This document shows positions 10,431-19,661 of a stretch of DNA of 59,870 bases, one piece after another. The stretch lies in NCBI RefSeq assembly GCF_003337425.1, contig NZ_QPJU01000011.1, forward strand, positions 1 to 59,870. The letters are read 5' to 3'. The position numbers and the translations under genes were made by a program. The notes under the pieces are model-generated. The model worked only from the letters and a program-made list of their open reading frames with translations, was not told the DNA's origin and ran no database searches. Within the stretch, counting starts at the first letter, position 1. Each line of letters opens with the position of its first letter. This DNA comes from Extensimonas vulgaris (GTDB lineage Bacteria; Pseudomonadota; Gammaproteobacteria; Burkholderiales; Burkholderiaceae_C).

Positions 10431-11504
10431 TCACCCCGCCAAAATCTCCCCCAGCGCCCCCACCAATCGCTCGCACTGCGCATTCGTCCCAATCGTGATG
10501 CGCAGGAACTGCGCGATGCGTGGCTGCTTGAAATGGCGCACGATGATGGCGCGCTCACGCAACGCGGCGGCGAGTTGTGCGGCGTCGTGCTCGGGGTGGC
10601 GCGCGAAAATGAAGTTGGCGGCCGAGGGCAGCACCTCGAAGCCCAGCGCGCCCAGGCGCTCGACCAGCGCCGTGCGCGTGGCGATGACTTTGCGGCAGCT
10701 TTCCTGAAAATGCGCCTCGTCCTGCACCGAAGCCAGCGCGCCGGCCAGCGCCAGGCGATCCAGCGGGTAGGAATTGAAGCTGTTTTTTACGCGCTCCAGC
10801 CCTTCGATCAGCGGCGCCTGCCCGATGGCGTAGCCCACGCGCAGACCGGCGAGCGCGCGGCTCTTGGAGAAGGTGTGCACCACGAGCAGGTTCGGGTAGC
10901 GCTGCACGAGGGGCACGGCGCTTTGCCCGCCAAAGTCGATGTAGGCCTCATCGACGAGCACCACGGCGTCGGGGTTCGCGGCGACGATGCGCTCCACGTC
11001 GGCGAGCGCAAGCAGGCGGCCCGTGGGCGCGTTGGGGTTGGCAAAAACGATGGCGCCAGCGCGCTCTGCGCCGCGCGGCAGGTAATCTTCGGCGCGCAGC
11101 GCAAAGTCGTCGGCCAACGGCACCGCCCGGTGCGCGATGCCGTAGAGCTGGCAATACACGGGGTAGAACGAATACGTGATGTCGGGGAACCACAGCGGGC
11201 GCTCGTGGTGCAGCAGCGCCATGAAAGCGTGGGCGAGCACTTCGTCCGAGCCGTTGCCGACGAAGACCTGATTCGCCTGCACGCCGTAGCGCTGCGCGAG
11301 CGCGGCCTTGAGCGCGTCGGCATTCGGGTCGGGGTACAGGCGCAGGCTGTCGTCGGTGGCCGCGCGTATGGCCTCGAGCGCACGCGGCGAGGGGCCGTAG
11401 GGGTGCTCGTTGGTGTTGAGCTTGACGAGGTCGGCCAGCTTGGGTTGTTCGCCCGGAACGTAAGGGGTCAGGCCGTGGACGACGGCGCTCCAGAATCGGC
11501 TCAT
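10431..11504 (-). CDS. hisC: Histidinol-phosphate aminotransferase HisC (inverted relative to the his cluster)
   Basis: This PLP-dependent fold-type I aminotransferase converts imidazole-acetol phosphate to histidinol phosphate. The 357-residue protein from ATG 11504 shows [20 protein letters not shown] at the N-terminus, [34 protein letters not shown] and the PLP-lysine motif [18 protein letters not shown]. The frame stays open upstream to 12182, but only as antisense of hisB. In many Burkholderiales hisC lies between hisD and hisB on the same strand; here it is on the opposite strand, divergent from hisB and convergent with the toxin-antitoxin pair. This implies a local inversion and separate transcription. 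Confidence 0.94.
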   Translation of the reverse strand: MSRFWSAVVHGLTPYVPGEQPKLADLVKLNTNEHPYGPSPRALEAIRAATDDSLRLYPDPNADALKAALAQRYGVQANQVFVGNGSDEVLAHAFMALLHHERPLWFPDITYSFYPVYCQLYGIAHRAVPLADDFALRAEDYLPRGAERAGAIVFANPNAPTGRLLALADVERIVAANPDAVVLVDEAYIDFGGQSAVPLVQRYPNLLVVHTFSKSRALAGLRVGYAIGQAPLIEGLERVKNSFNSYPLDRLALAGALASVQDEAHFQESCRKVIATRTALVERLGALGFEVLPSAANFIFARHPEHDAAQLAAALRERAIIVRHFKQPRIAQFLRITIGTNAQCERLVGALGEILAG

Positions 11505-11684
11505 GGGAAAAACAGGCAGGAAGTGAATGACGGCGGCCAGGCAGCAGCTCGTAACGCCCGCTGCTGCGCTGCCGCAGCGGGCGCGGCCTGCGCGCAACGG
11601 ATGGGCCAGCGCCCGCGCCGGGAAAGGCCACATTTTGTGGGGCTCGAATGCTATCATGGCCCGGTTTTTTCTTGAACTTTTCGC

Positions 11685-12287
11685 ATGACCAGCCCCGAAC
11701 CGCGGCAAGCCGAAGTCACCCGCCGCACCCTGGAGACCCAAATCACCGTCCGCGTGAACCTCGACGGCAGCGGCCAGTCGAGCCTGCACAGCGGCATCGG
11801 CTTTCTGGACCACATGCTCGAGCAGATCGCGCGCCATGGCCTCATCGACCTGGACGTTGCCTGCCAGGGCGATCTGCACATCGACGGCCACCACACGGTC
11901 GAGGACATTGGCATTACGCTGGGCCAGGCCATGGCACGCGCCGTGGGCGACAAGAAGGGCATACGCCGCTACGGCCACGCCTACGTGCCGCTCGACGAGG
12001 CGCTGAGCCGCGTGGTGGTCGATTTTTCGGGCCGCCCCGGGCTGCACATGGACGTGCAGTTCACGCGCGCCACGCTGGGCCAGCTCGACACGCAGCTGGT
12101 GTTCGAGTTCTTCCAGGGCTTCGTGAACCACGCGGGCGTGACGCTGCACATCGACAACCTCAAGGGCGTGAACGCGCACCACCAGTGCGAGACGATTTTC
12201 AAGGCCTTTGCGCGCGCGCTACGCGCCGCGCTCGAGCACGATGCGCGCGCCGCGGACAGCATTCCCTCGACCAAGGGCGCGCTCTGA
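11685..12287 (+). CDS. hisB: Imidazoleglycerol-phosphate dehydratase HisB
   Basis: This monofunctional manganese enzyme dehydrates imidazole glycerol phosphate. The 200-residue product lacks the phosphatase domain of the E. coli bifunctional HisB. Metal-ligand motifs are clear: [32 protein letters not shown] and [17 protein letters not shown]. Since hisC is inverted, hisB heads a new rightward transcription unit, and the 180-bp gap before it must hold a promoter for hisBHA; I could not pick out a clear -35/-10 pair. The stop is followed by a dispersed repeat that runs into hisH. Confidence 0.95.
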   Translation: MTSPEPRQAEVTRRTLETQITVRVNLDGSGQSSLHSGIGFLDHMLEQIARHGLIDLDVACQGDLHIDGHHTVEDIGITLGQAMARAVGDKKGIRRYGHAYVPLDEALSRVVVDFSGRPGLHMDVQFTRATLGQLDTQLVFEFFQGFVNHAGVTLHIDNLKGVNAHHQCETIFKAFARALRAALEHDARAADSIPSTKGAL

Positions 12288-12295
12288 AATTTTTT

Positions 12296-12345
12296 AAGCA
12301 AATCGGCCCCTAGCGCTTGATACACCAGCGTAAGCAGCTATGAAT
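12296..12345. repeat. Dispersed palindromic repeat, copy 3, supplying the hisH start
   Basis: Read on the minus strand it begins ATTCATAGCTGCTTACGCT and ends AAGCGCTAGGGGCCGATTT, the family pattern. It fills the gap between hisB and hisH. The ATG of hisH at 12340 lies in its terminal AGCAGCTATGAAT, so the repeat contributes the start codon. No Shine-Dalgarno-like sequence is evident apart from GTAAGCAG. Confidence 0.75.
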
Positions 12346-13008
12346 ACGAAAGCAAACACCGTCGCCGTGGTGGACTACGGCATGGGCAACCTGCGCTCCG
12401 TCTCGCAGGCCGTGCAGGCGGCAGCGCAAGGCAGCGGCTGGACGGTGCAAGTCACCGCGCGCCCCGAGGAAGTGCGCGCGGCGCAGCGCGTGGTGCTGCC
12501 GGGCCAGGGCGCGATGCCCGACTGCATGCGCGAGTTGCAGGACTCGGGCCTGCGCGCCTCGGTGCTCGAAGCCGCGGCCAGCAAGCCGCTGTTCGGCGTG
12601 TGCGTGGGCATGCAGATGCTGCTCGAGCACAGCGCCGAGGGCGACACGCCGGGCCTGGGCCTGATCCCGGGCGTGGTGCGCAAGTTCGCGCTCGCGGGCC
12701 AGCGCCAGCCCGACGGCAGCCGCTACAAAGTGCCGCAAATGGGCTGGAACCAGGTGCGCCAAACAGCGTCCGGCGGCCGCGTGCACCCGCTGTGGGCGGG
12801 CATCCCCGATGAAAGTTATTTTTACTTCGTGCACAGCTTTTACGCGCTGCCGCAGGACGCACGCCACTGCGCGGGCGAAACCGATTACGGCGGCTTCTTT
12901 GCCTCGGCCATCGCACGCGACAACATTTTTGCCACGCAATTCCACCCGGAAAAGAGCGCCCAGCACGGCCTGGCGCTGTACCGCAACTTCCTGCACTGGA
13001 ATCCCTGA
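12340..13008 (+). CDS. hisH: Imidazole glycerol phosphate synthase glutaminase subunit HisH
   Basis: This class I glutamine amidotransferase makes ammonia for HisF. The 222-residue product has [17 protein letters not shown] at the N-terminus, the oxyanion strand VLPGQGAM, nucleophile Cys in [14 protein letters not shown], and catalytic His-Glu in [14 protein letters not shown]. The start codon ATG 12340 is part of a dispersed repeat, which puts the first few residues (MNTKANT) outside the conserved fold. The next in-frame Met lies inside the conserved DYGMGN motif, so 12340 is the only sensible start. Confidence 0.95.
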   Translation: MNTKANTVAVVDYGMGNLRSVSQAVQAAAQGSGWTVQVTARPEEVRAAQRVVLPGQGAMPDCMRELQDSGLRASVLEAAASKPLFGVCVGMQMLLEHSAEGDTPGLGLIPGVVRKFALAGQRQPDGSRYKVPQMGWNQVRQTASGGRVHPLWAGIPDESYFYFVHSFYALPQDARHCAGETDYGGFFASAIARDNIFATQFHPEKSAQHGLALYRNFLHWNP

Positions 13009-13069
13009 GCTTTTCCTCGTTTCTCTCTCCTACCCTGCCCTTTTTCGGCCCTAGCCTTCCTGCTCCACC

Positions 13070-13807
13070 ATGCTGCTCATCCCCGCCATTGACCTCAAAG
13101 ACGGCCACTGCGTGCGCCTCGTACAAGGCGACATGGACCAATCCACCACCTTCGGCGAAGACCCTGCCGCGATGGCGCGCAAGTGGGTCGATCTGGGCGC
13201 GCGGCGCCTGCACCTGGTGGACTTGAACGGCGCCTTTGCCGGTGCGCCCAAAAACTACGCCGCGATCAAAGCCATCCTCAAGGAAGTGGGCGACGAGGTG
13301 CCCGTGCAACTGGGCGGCGGCATCCGCGACCTCGACACCATCGAAAAATACATAGACGGCGGCCTGCGCTACGTCATCATCGGCACCGCGGCAGTGAAAA
13401 ACCCGGGCTTTCTGCGCGACGCCTGCAGCGCCTTCGGCGGCCACATCATCGTCGGACTCGATGCCAAGGACGGCAAGGTTGCCACCGACGGCTGGAGCAA
13501 GCTCACGGGCCATGAAGTCGTCGATCTGGCGAAAAAGTTCGAGGACTGGGGCGTCGAATCCATCATCTACACCGACATCGGCCGCGACGGCATGCTCACG
13601 GGCATCAACATCGAGGCCACCGTCAAGCTCGCGCAGGCGCTCACCATCCCCGTGATCGCCTCGGGCGGCCTGAGCGGCATGGACGACATCGAAAAGCTCT
13701 GCGCCGTGCAGGACGAAGGCATCGAAGGCGTGATCTGCGGCCGCGCGATCTACACCGGCGCGCTCGACTTCGCCGCGGCGCAGGCGCGCGCGGATGCGCT
13801 GAGTTGA
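13070..13807 (+). CDS. hisA: Phosphoribosylformimino-5-aminoimidazole carboxamide ribotide isomerase HisA
   Basis: This TIM-barrel isomerase performs the Amadori rearrangement of ProFAR to PRFAR. The 245-residue protein shows [19 protein letters not shown] with the catalytic Asp, [16 protein letters not shown], the second catalytic Asp region [11 protein letters not shown] and the phosphate-binding [17 protein letters not shown] 61-bp gap follows hisH. In a typical cluster hisF would come next; here galE and an AT-richer minus-strand pair intervene. Confidence 0.96.
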   Translation: MLLIPAIDLKDGHCVRLVQGDMDQSTTFGEDPAAMARKWVDLGARRLHLVDLNGAFAGAPKNYAAIKAILKEVGDEVPVQLGGGIRDLDTIEKYIDGGLRYVIIGTAAVKNPGFLRDACSAFGGHIIVGLDAKDGKVATDGWSKLTGHEVVDLAKKFEDWGVESIIYTDIGRDGMLTGINIEATVKLAQALTIPVIASGGLSGMDDIEKLCAVQDEGIEGVICGRAIYTGALDFAAAQARADALS

Positions 13808-13876
13808 CGTAGCGCCCCAGAACGGCGGGCCTTTTCTTCAGCCGTGGCCTACTCCTTGAGCACAAAGCCTGTATGG

Positions 13877-14821
13877 CTAAAAGGGAATGATGAAGTCTGC
13901 TCTTGCATACTGATATCGATACCCCGGACCGCCGCCCGTCCCGGCGGTAGTTTGCCGGCCTACCGAAACGTCCATTCGCAATGGCTGTTGAATCACACTT
14001 TGATATCGGATTTGCCAAGCGTAAACCGACGAATTGCTTCCATCCACGCGCTCCTGCCCGTATTCCGCATAAGCGCTCAAAACACCTCGAAGTGCAGGAA
14101 TACGGCGCCGCACACTGGCACCTAAAAGATACTCGGCATAATGCTCTGGAGAAAAATAATTTCCAGAATATGCATTACTGTCACGATACAACCTCCCCCG
14201 GACATAGGCGGCGAGCCCCTGCTCTTCAGATACGACATAACTCAACTTCATCCGCCCCAAAGGACGATTGTTGTTATCCGAGAAATCGATCCACCCCAAC
14301 ACGCCTGCAACATTCAGACGCTCAGATACAGGGTAATCGAGCGCGACAGTAGTGGCATTATATGTCACACCATTACGCAGTGAGTTTTCCGAGTCTACAA
14401 TATTGCGTTCGAAGCGTAACTCATAATTCACCCCCTGCAAATCGGCACTAATTTGGGCTGCACCAATGGCGTGAGATTTCTCATCACTTAATCGAATTTG
14501 CCCCAATTCAGCTTCGGCTTTTATCTTGCGACCAGAGTCCAATTCGAGGGTACGAGCGCCAAAAAAAACATCTGCATTGCCATGCAGACTGAATCCGGGG
14601 GCGGAAAACTGATACATGCCATGCCGAATGCCAAATTTATCGTAATCGTCATCAGGACTGGTGCGTACCCCCACCCCAAGCATGACACCGCGCACACGAT
14701 TGTGATCAGTATCCTCGCTGGCAACTACATTCGAAGACACAAAAGGCTCAGCGGCGAAGCCAAAAGAATAAATGGAAAAAAGAAGGCCTACAGAAATTCG
14801 CGAAATCATGCGCATCATCAT
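13877..14821 (-). CDS. Predicted outer-membrane beta-barrel protein (polysaccharide-export-like), in an AT-rich island
   Basis: I do not recognise a named family with certainty. The 314-residue product from ATG 14821 has a signal peptide (MMMRMISRISVGLLFSIYSF, then GFAAEP). Alternating polar/hydrophobic strands follow for the rest of the length, and it ends in a C-terminal phenylalanine (YARADFIIPF), the usual mark of BAM-inserted barrels. The start was chosen for the ATGA overlap with the upstream glycosyltransferase and a GGGGGA Shine-Dalgarno five bases before it. Co-transcription with a PgaC-like synthase suggests an export pore like the C-terminal barrel of PgaA. It is clearly more AT-rich than the his genes. 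Confidence 0.7.
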   Translation of the reverse strand: MMMRMISRISVGLLFSIYSFGFAAEPFVSSNVVASEDTDHNRVRGVMLGVGVRTSPDDDYDKFGIRHGMYQFSAPGFSLHGNADVFFGARTLELDSGRKIKAEAELGQIRLSDEKSHAIGAAQISADLQGVNYELRFERNIVDSENSLRNGVTYNATTVALDYPVSERLNVAGVLGWIDFSDNNNRPLGRMKLSYVVSEEQGLAAYVRGRLYRDSNAYSGNYFSPEHYAEYLLGASVRRRIPALRGVLSAYAEYGQERVDGSNSSVYAWQIRYQSVIQQPLRMDVSVGRQTTAGTGGGPGYRYQYARADFIIPF

Positions 14822-16146
14822 TTTGTCCCCCATCTTTTTTGCACCTTGAATAATTCCATAAAATACCCCGCAAGACAGGCCGGTTGCAATATTGCACCAT
14901 ACAAGAGCGCGTATATCACAAATCCCAACAAATTACGCCGAACTTTCAATCCCTGGCTACGAAACATCTGCACCTGAACAGTATACATCACATAATTAAT
15001 CAACATCGCCAAAGGCAAAACAACCAGAGTCATTGGGCCCGCTATCCAGTAAACACCAAAAAAAGCCAAAACAACGCCAGGCAAAAAAACCGCCGTGTAG
15101 ACGAAATCAATGTAAGGAAATAAGAGATTCCACCAAATAAATACAACACTCATCCGCGAATGGAAAAGCAACCGCCAATGATGCTTGAATGCCTCTATCA
15201 ATCCACGCGACCATCTTTGCCTTTGTTTTATAAACTGCCTGAGTGTTGTTGGCGCATTCGTAAAGGCACAGGCATCTTCACAATAGCCTACACGCCAACC
15301 TCGCTCCAATAGCGCCCAGGTGAGCACGATATCTTCACCGACACACTCCTTCCAGCCGCCGACATCTCGCAACACATCGGTACGGTAAATTGAAAAAGCC
15401 CCTTGCGCAACCAATGTCCCCTGCAACAGACTTTGCACTCGCTTTATGGCGGCAATGCCATTAAAATAATCCCATTCTTGGATTTTTGTCACCCAATTGA
15501 GACGGGAATTACGCACCAAGACACTACCAGCAACCGCGGCTGTATTTGGAGGATCACTCAAATAACGCCCCACCAAGTTAACAAGTGCATTGCGATAAAG
15601 ATAGGAATCAGCATCTAACGTCACAACCAACCCATAGCGCACGCGCTCTAGCCCAGCATTCAGGGCTGCCGCTTTTCCGCGGTTGGGTCGTTGGTCTATC
15701 ACCTCGAGCCAGGGATAATTCAAAGCCCGGACTTTTTCCAGCGTTCCATCGCTTGAACCATCATTGATAACAATTACCTGCAACTCCCCTGGATAATCTT
15801 GCTTCGCAATACTCTCTATAGTACTTGCTATTGTATTTTCTTCATTATACGCAGCCACCAAAATACTCAAGGGCGGGTATTTTTCCATCTTCTTTTTTGG
15901 CGGCCTTCTATCTAATAGAAGCCCGACCAATAAAAAAGCATTCATCCACCCAGGAATTATCGCAATGCCAAATATAATGAAATGGGCAGCAAAATTTCCG
16001 ATCAAAAATGAAAGATCGTCAATCCAACGCTTCGCCAAAATGTACGAAAATATCGCCCAAAGCAGACTTACGAGCAACATGACACAATATTTCAAAAATA
16101 CCGAAAAATAAAAACTTTTCCCTGGTTTTAATTTTTTCTCGTTCAT
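14818..16146 (-). CDS. PgaC/HmsR-like family 2 glycosyltransferase
   Basis: This is a processive membrane glycosyltransferase, probably making an exopolysaccharide from a UDP-sugar. The 442-residue protein has two N-terminal transmembrane segments (about residues 14-35 and 50-78), a GT-A domain with ILVAAYNEENTIASTIESI, VINDGSSDGT, VVTLDADSYL, the GEDIVLTWALLERG acceptor-site motif and RQRWSRGLIEAFKHH (Q/RxxRW type), then about four C-terminal membrane segments. It resembles PgaC/IcaA N-acetylglucosamine synthases. No deacetylase (PgaB) or PgaD is adjacent, so product and export differ from the standard pga operon or depend on genes elsewhere. It is AT-rich compared with flanking genes, consistent with transfer. 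Confidence 0.85.
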   Translation of the reverse strand: MNEKKLKPGKSFYFSVFLKYCVMLLVSLLWAIFSYILAKRWIDDLSFLIGNFAAHFIIFGIAIIPGWMNAFLLVGLLLDRRPPKKKMEKYPPLSILVAAYNEENTIASTIESIAKQDYPGELQVIVINDGSSDGTLEKVRALNYPWLEVIDQRPNRGKAAALNAGLERVRYGLVVTLDADSYLYRNALVNLVGRYLSDPPNTAAVAGSVLVRNSRLNWVTKIQEWDYFNGIAAIKRVQSLLQGTLVAQGAFSIYRTDVLRDVGGWKECVGEDIVLTWALLERGWRVGYCEDACAFTNAPTTLRQFIKQRQRWSRGLIEAFKHHWRLLFHSRMSVVFIWWNLLFPYIDFVYTAVFLPGVVLAFFGVYWIAGPMTLVVLPLAMLINYVMYTVQVQMFRSQGLKVRRNLLGFVIYALLYGAILQPACLAGYFMELFKVQKRWGTK

Positions 16147-16399
16147 AAATTAAAATCTCCAGCCGCATCACAAAACATCTCGCCCTGACAAAAACAAAGC
16201 CACAAAATAAAAACAAGGCTAGGCGGCAGCAACGCCCGCGTCATCAAAGTACCATGCATTCGCAACGAGACCTGAACCTTTACACATTTATCTATTCTCA
16301 AAACAAAACCGGCTAGAATTCATAAAATATGCTTTTCCATCAAGACGTTTGCCATGCATGGCAACTATCCGAATGCACCCCAAGCAAGAAAGGCAACTT

Positions 16400-17407
16400 G
16401 TGATCCTCGTCACCGGCGGCGCCGGCTTCATCGGCTCACACACCTGCGTAGCGCTGGCCGAAGCCGGTATGCAGTATCTCATCCTCGACAATTTTTGTAA
16501 CAGCCGCCGCTCGGTGCTCGACCGCCTGGCGCGCATCACGGGCGCAGCGCCGGCATTCATCGAAGGCGATGTGCGTGATGTGGCGCTATTGCAACGCCTC
16601 TTTTCCGAGCATCCGATCAGCGCGGTGATCCACTTCGCTGGACTCAAGGCCGTGGGCGAGTCGGTGCGCGAGCCGCTGCGCTATTACGACAACAACGTTG
16701 CCGGCAGCCTGACCCTGCTGCAAGCCATGCAGGCGGCTGAAGTGCGCACGCTGGTGTTTTCGTCTTCGGCCACGGTGTACGCCGAATCGGCCGTGCAGCC
16801 GCTGCGCGAAGACTTCCCCCTTTCGGCGACCAACCCTTACGGCTGGAGCAAGTTCATGGTCGAGCGAATGCTCGCAGACCTCGACCAGGCCGAGCCGGGC
16901 CAATGGCGCATTGCGCGGCTGCGCTACTTCAACCCCGTGGGCGCGCACGAAAGCGGCCTGATCGGCGAAGACCCGCAGGACGTGCCGAACAACCTGTCGC
17001 CCTACATCGCGCAGGTGGCCACGGGTCAGCGGGAAGCCTTGAGCGTCTATGGCAACGACTACCCCACGCCCGACGGCACCGGCGTGCGCGACTACATCCA
17101 CGTGATGGACCTGGCCGAGGGCCATGTGGCGGCGCTGCGCTACCTGCAAACGCATCCTGGGCTGCTCACGGTGAACCTGGGCACGGGGCGGCCCGCTTCG
17201 GTGCTCGACATGGTGCGCAGCTTCGAGCGCGCAAGCGGCCGCCCCATCCCCTACCGCATCGTGGCACGCCGCCCGGGCGATCTCGCTCAATACTGGGCCG
17301 ATGCTTCGCTGGCCGAGCAGCTGCTGGGCTGGCGCGCGCAGCGCGACCTCGACCGCATGTGCGCCGACCTGTGGCGCTGGCAAAGCGGCGCGGCGCAAAG
17401 TGCCTGA
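16400..17407 (+). CDS. galE: UDP-glucose 4-epimerase GalE
   Basis: This NAD-dependent SDR enzyme interconverts UDP-glucose and UDP-galactose (or the N-acetyl forms). Motifs: Rossmann ILVTGGAGFIGSHTCVALAE, VIHFAGLKAVGES, FSSSATVYAES, and catalytic YGWSK. GTG 16400 is preferred because it begins at the conserved strand and follows AGAAAGG at about 16387-16393; ATG 16349 and 16373 would add 9-17 unconserved residues. With GTG the length is 335, close to the usual 338. Its position next to the glycosyltransferase/barrel pair suggests supply of a UDP-hexose donor, but it is transcribed in the opposite direction. Confidence 0.92.
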   Translation: MILVTGGAGFIGSHTCVALAEAGMQYLILDNFCNSRRSVLDRLARITGAAPAFIEGDVRDVALLQRLFSEHPISAVIHFAGLKAVGESVREPLRYYDNNVAGSLTLLQAMQAAEVRTLVFSSSATVYAESAVQPLREDFPLSATNPYGWSKFMVERMLADLDQAEPGQWRIARLRYFNPVGAHESGLIGEDPQDVPNNLSPYIAQVATGQREALSVYGNDYPTPDGTGVRDYIHVMDLAEGHVAALRYLQTHPGLLTVNLGTGRPASVLDMVRSFERASGRPIPYRIVARRPGDLAQYWADASLAEQLLGWRAQRDLDRMCADLWRWQSGAAQSA

Positions 17408-17534
17408 GGGCGCATCGCGTCGATTGTCGACAGACCGCTGATTGCCCGATCGCCTGCGTGCCCGCGCCCAGTGCAGGCGCGCGCGCCGTGGTATCTTGCG
17501 CGGCTTCTGATTTACTTTTCCCTGTTGCTTTCTC

Positions 17535-18314
17535 ATGCTCGCCAAACGCATCATTCCCTGCCTGGACGTGACCGGTGGCCGCGTGGTCAAGGGCGTCAAC
17601 TTTGTCGAACTGCGCGACGCGGGCGACCCGGTGGAGATTGCCGCGCGCTACAACGACCAGGGCGCCGATGAGCTCACGTTTCTCGACATCACAGCCACGA
17701 GCGACGGGCGCGACCTGATCCTGCACATTATCGAAGCCGTGGCCAGCCAGGTTTTCATCCCGCTCACCGTGGGCGGCGGCGTGCGCACCGTGGAGGACGT
17801 GCGCCGCCTGCTCAACGCCGGCGCCGACAAGGTCAGCTTCAACTCCGCGGCGATCGCGAATCCGCAGGTGATCGCCGACGCATCGCACAAGTACGGCGCA
17901 CAGTGCATCGTCGTGGCCATAGACGCCAAGCGCCGCTTCGGCAACGACCTGCTCGACCGCGGCGAAGGCTGGGACGTGTACAGCCACGGCGGGCGCAAAA
18001 ATACCGGGCTCGACGCCGTCGCCTGGGCGCGCCGCATGGCCGAGGCGGGCGCGGGCGAAATTCTGCTCACGAGCATGGACCGCGACGGCACCAAGGCCGG
18101 GTTCGACCTGGAGCTCACGCGCGCCGTGAGCGATGCCGTGGACGTGCCCGTGATCGCCTCGGGCGGCGTGGGCCAGCTCGAACACCTGGCCGACGGCATC
18201 CAGATCGGCGGCGCCGACGCAGTGCTCGCGGCGAGCATCTTCCATTACGGCGAATTCACCATCGCGCAGGCCAAGGCCTGCATGGCCGCGCGCGGGATTC
18301 CCGTGCGAATTTGA
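17535..18314 (+). CDS. hisF: Imidazole glycerol phosphate synthase cyclase subunit HisF
   Basis: This TIM-barrel cyclase uses ammonia from HisH to form imidazole glycerol phosphate and AICAR. The 259-residue product has the N-terminal [18 protein letters not shown] with catalytic Asp, [49 protein letters not shown] with the second Asp, and [16 protein letters not shown]. It is about 3.7 kb from hisA, so it needs its own promoter or read-through from galE. Start [11 protein letters not shown] is the family norm. Confidence 0.96.
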   Translation: MLAKRIIPCLDVTGGRVVKGVNFVELRDAGDPVEIAARYNDQGADELTFLDITATSDGRDLILHIIEAVASQVFIPLTVGGGVRTVEDVRRLLNAGADKVSFNSAAIANPQVIADASHKYGAQCIVVAIDAKRRFGNDLLDRGEGWDVYSHGGRKNTGLDAVAWARRMAEAGAGEILLTSMDRDGTKAGFDLELTRAVSDAVDVPVIASGGVGQLEHLADGIQIGGADAVLAASIFHYGEFTIAQAKACMAARGIPVRI

Positions 18315-18316
18315 AG

Positions 18317-18364
18317 CGTTTTTGGCCTCTAGCGCTTATCCATAAAGCGCAAGCAGCTACTCTT
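18317..18364. repeat. Dispersed palindromic repeat, copy 4 (hisF-hisI gap)
   Basis: This is one of the best-preserved copies. It reads GGCCTCTAGCGCTTATCC then AAGCGCAAGCAGCTACTC, with the central GCGCTT/AAGCGC arms able to pair. It occupies most of the 71-bp gap between hisF and hisI. Confidence 0.8.
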
Positions 18365-18385
18365 TCAGAAAGCAAACGAACTGCC

Positions 18386-18811
18386 ATGACGAACACGGAC
18401 GACTCCTCCCCGAACTGGCTCGACGCCGTGCGCTGGGACGCGCAGGGCCTGGTGCCCGTGATCGCGCAGGAGCGCGGCACGGGCGACGTGCTGATGTTCG
18501 CCTGGATGAACCGCGAGGCGCTGCAAAAAACGGCGGAACTGGGCCGCGCCGTGTATTTCAGCCGCTCGCGCGGCAAGCTGTGGTTCAAGGGCGAAGAATC
18601 GGGCCACGTGCAGACCGTGCACGACATCCGCCTCGACTGCGACAACGACGTCATCCTGCTGCAGGTCACGCAGCAAGGCCACGATCCCGGCATCGCCTGC
18701 CACACGGGCCGCCACAGCTGCTTCTTCCAGCAATTGCACCATGGCCAATGGCGCGCGGTGGAGCCCGTGCTCAAAGACCCGGCTTCGATTTACCACGACC
18801 CCAAAGCATGA
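18386..18811 (+). CDS. hisI: Phosphoribosyl-AMP cyclohydrolase HisI
   Basis: This zinc enzyme opens the purine ring of PR-AMP. The 141-residue product carries [32 protein letters not shown], the Asp-rich metal site [12 protein letters not shown] and the zinc cysteines in [14 protein letters not shown]. It is monofunctional; hisE is separate. ATG 18386 is chosen because the upstream part of the frame is antisense or out-of-frame hisF and the repeat. The stop overlaps hisE by 4 bp. Confidence 0.95.
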   Translation: MTNTDDSSPNWLDAVRWDAQGLVPVIAQERGTGDVLMFAWMNREALQKTAELGRAVYFSRSRGKLWFKGEESGHVQTVHDIRLDCDNDVILLQVTQQGHDPGIACHTGRHSCFFQQLHHGQWRAVEPVLKDPASIYHDPKA

Positions 18812-19182
18812 ACACCCCCACTCTCCCGCCCGATGCGCAAGCCGCCGCGGACATCCTCGCGCGCCTTGCCGCCGTGATCGAAAGCCGCAAGCCCGCGCAC
18901 GGCGGCGACCCCGAAAAGAGCTACGTCGCGCGCCTGCTGCACAAGGGGCCTGACGCTTTTTTGAAAAAAATCGGCGAAGAGGCCACCGAAGTGGTCATGG
19001 CTGCGAAAGACGCGCAGCATGGTGCCGAGCGCGCAAAAATCGTCTATGAAGTGGCCGACTTGTGGTTCCACTGCCTGGTCGCGCTCGCGCATTTCGGGCT
19101 CACCCCCGACGCGGTGCTCGCCGAACTCGCGCGCCGCGAGGGCCTGAGCGGCATCGCAGAAAAAGCCGCGCGCCCGGTGTGA
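18808..19182 (+). CDS. hisE: Phosphoribosyl-ATP pyrophosphatase HisE
   Basis: This enzyme hydrolyses PR-ATP to PR-AMP, the second step of histidine synthesis. The 124-residue all-helical MazG-like protein shows [32 protein letters not shown] and [19 protein letters not shown], which hold the metal-binding E-x-x-E and D residues. Start ATG 18808 overlaps the hisI stop. It closes the his cluster. Confidence 0.94.
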   Translation: MNTPTLPPDAQAAADILARLAAVIESRKPAHGGDPEKSYVARLLHKGPDAFLKKIGEEATEVVMAAKDAQHGAERAKIVYEVADLWFHCLVALAHFGLTPDAVLAELARREGLSGIAEKAARPV

Positions 19183-19231
19183 CGGCCCCGGCGCTTGCGG
19201 CGGCAAGCGCGCCCAACTGGAGATAAACAGC

Positions 19232-19618
19232 ATGAACGACATCATCGACGTACAGTCGGACGAAGAACGTGCCGAGGGCCTCAAGGCCTGGGGCTGGGTG
19301 AGCTACGTGCTGCACCTGATCGTCGCGCTCGGCGCGGTGATTCCGGGCGCGCAGCCGGGCGCGGCGCTGCTCATCATCGCGCTCATCATCGACCTCGTGA
19401 AGCAAAGCGACGCCGCGGGCACCTGGCAAGAGAGCCACTACCTCTGGCGCATCCGCACCGTGCTCTGGGCGGGCATTCTTTACATCATTACGGCGCCGCT
19501 GTGGCTCTTTTTTCTGATCCCCGGCATGCTCGCCTGGGCGCTGATTTCGATCTGGTTCCTCTACCGCATCGTGCGCGGCATGATCGCGATGAACCAAAAC
19601 CGCGCGATCGCGGTCTGA
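19232..19618 (+). CDS. Small integral membrane protein (DUF4870/COG3671-like)
   Basis: This is a 128-residue protein with an acidic N-terminus (MNDIIDVQSDEERAEGLKAW) and three to four hydrophobic segments: YVLHLIVALGAVIPG, AALLIIALIIDLV, ILYIITAPLWLFFLIPGMLA and ALISIWFLYRIVRGM. The pattern, including the YLWRIRT motif between segments, fits the DUF4870-type family often found after hisE in Burkholderiales. No function is known from sequence. A purine-rich ribosome-binding site (CTGGAGAT) precedes the start. Confidence 0.75.
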   Translation: MNDIIDVQSDEERAEGLKAWGWVSYVLHLIVALGAVIPGAQPGAALLIIALIIDLVKQSDAAGTWQESHYLWRIRTVLWAGILYIITAPLWLFFLIPGMLAWALISIWFLYRIVRGMIAMNQNRAIAV

Positions 19619-19661
19619 ACGGCAACGCACCGACACCCTCCTTTTTTACAGCGACTGCGCC

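Noticed and set aside
11505-11684. Sigma-70 promoter for hisB
   Set aside because: TATCAT at about 11651 could be a -10 but no -35 lies at suitable spacing, so no site was called although a promoter is expected.
13981-14383. Plus-strand open frames in the AT-rich region
   Set aside because: They are antisense to the beta-barrel gene, whose signal peptide, strand pattern and terminal Phe are coherent.
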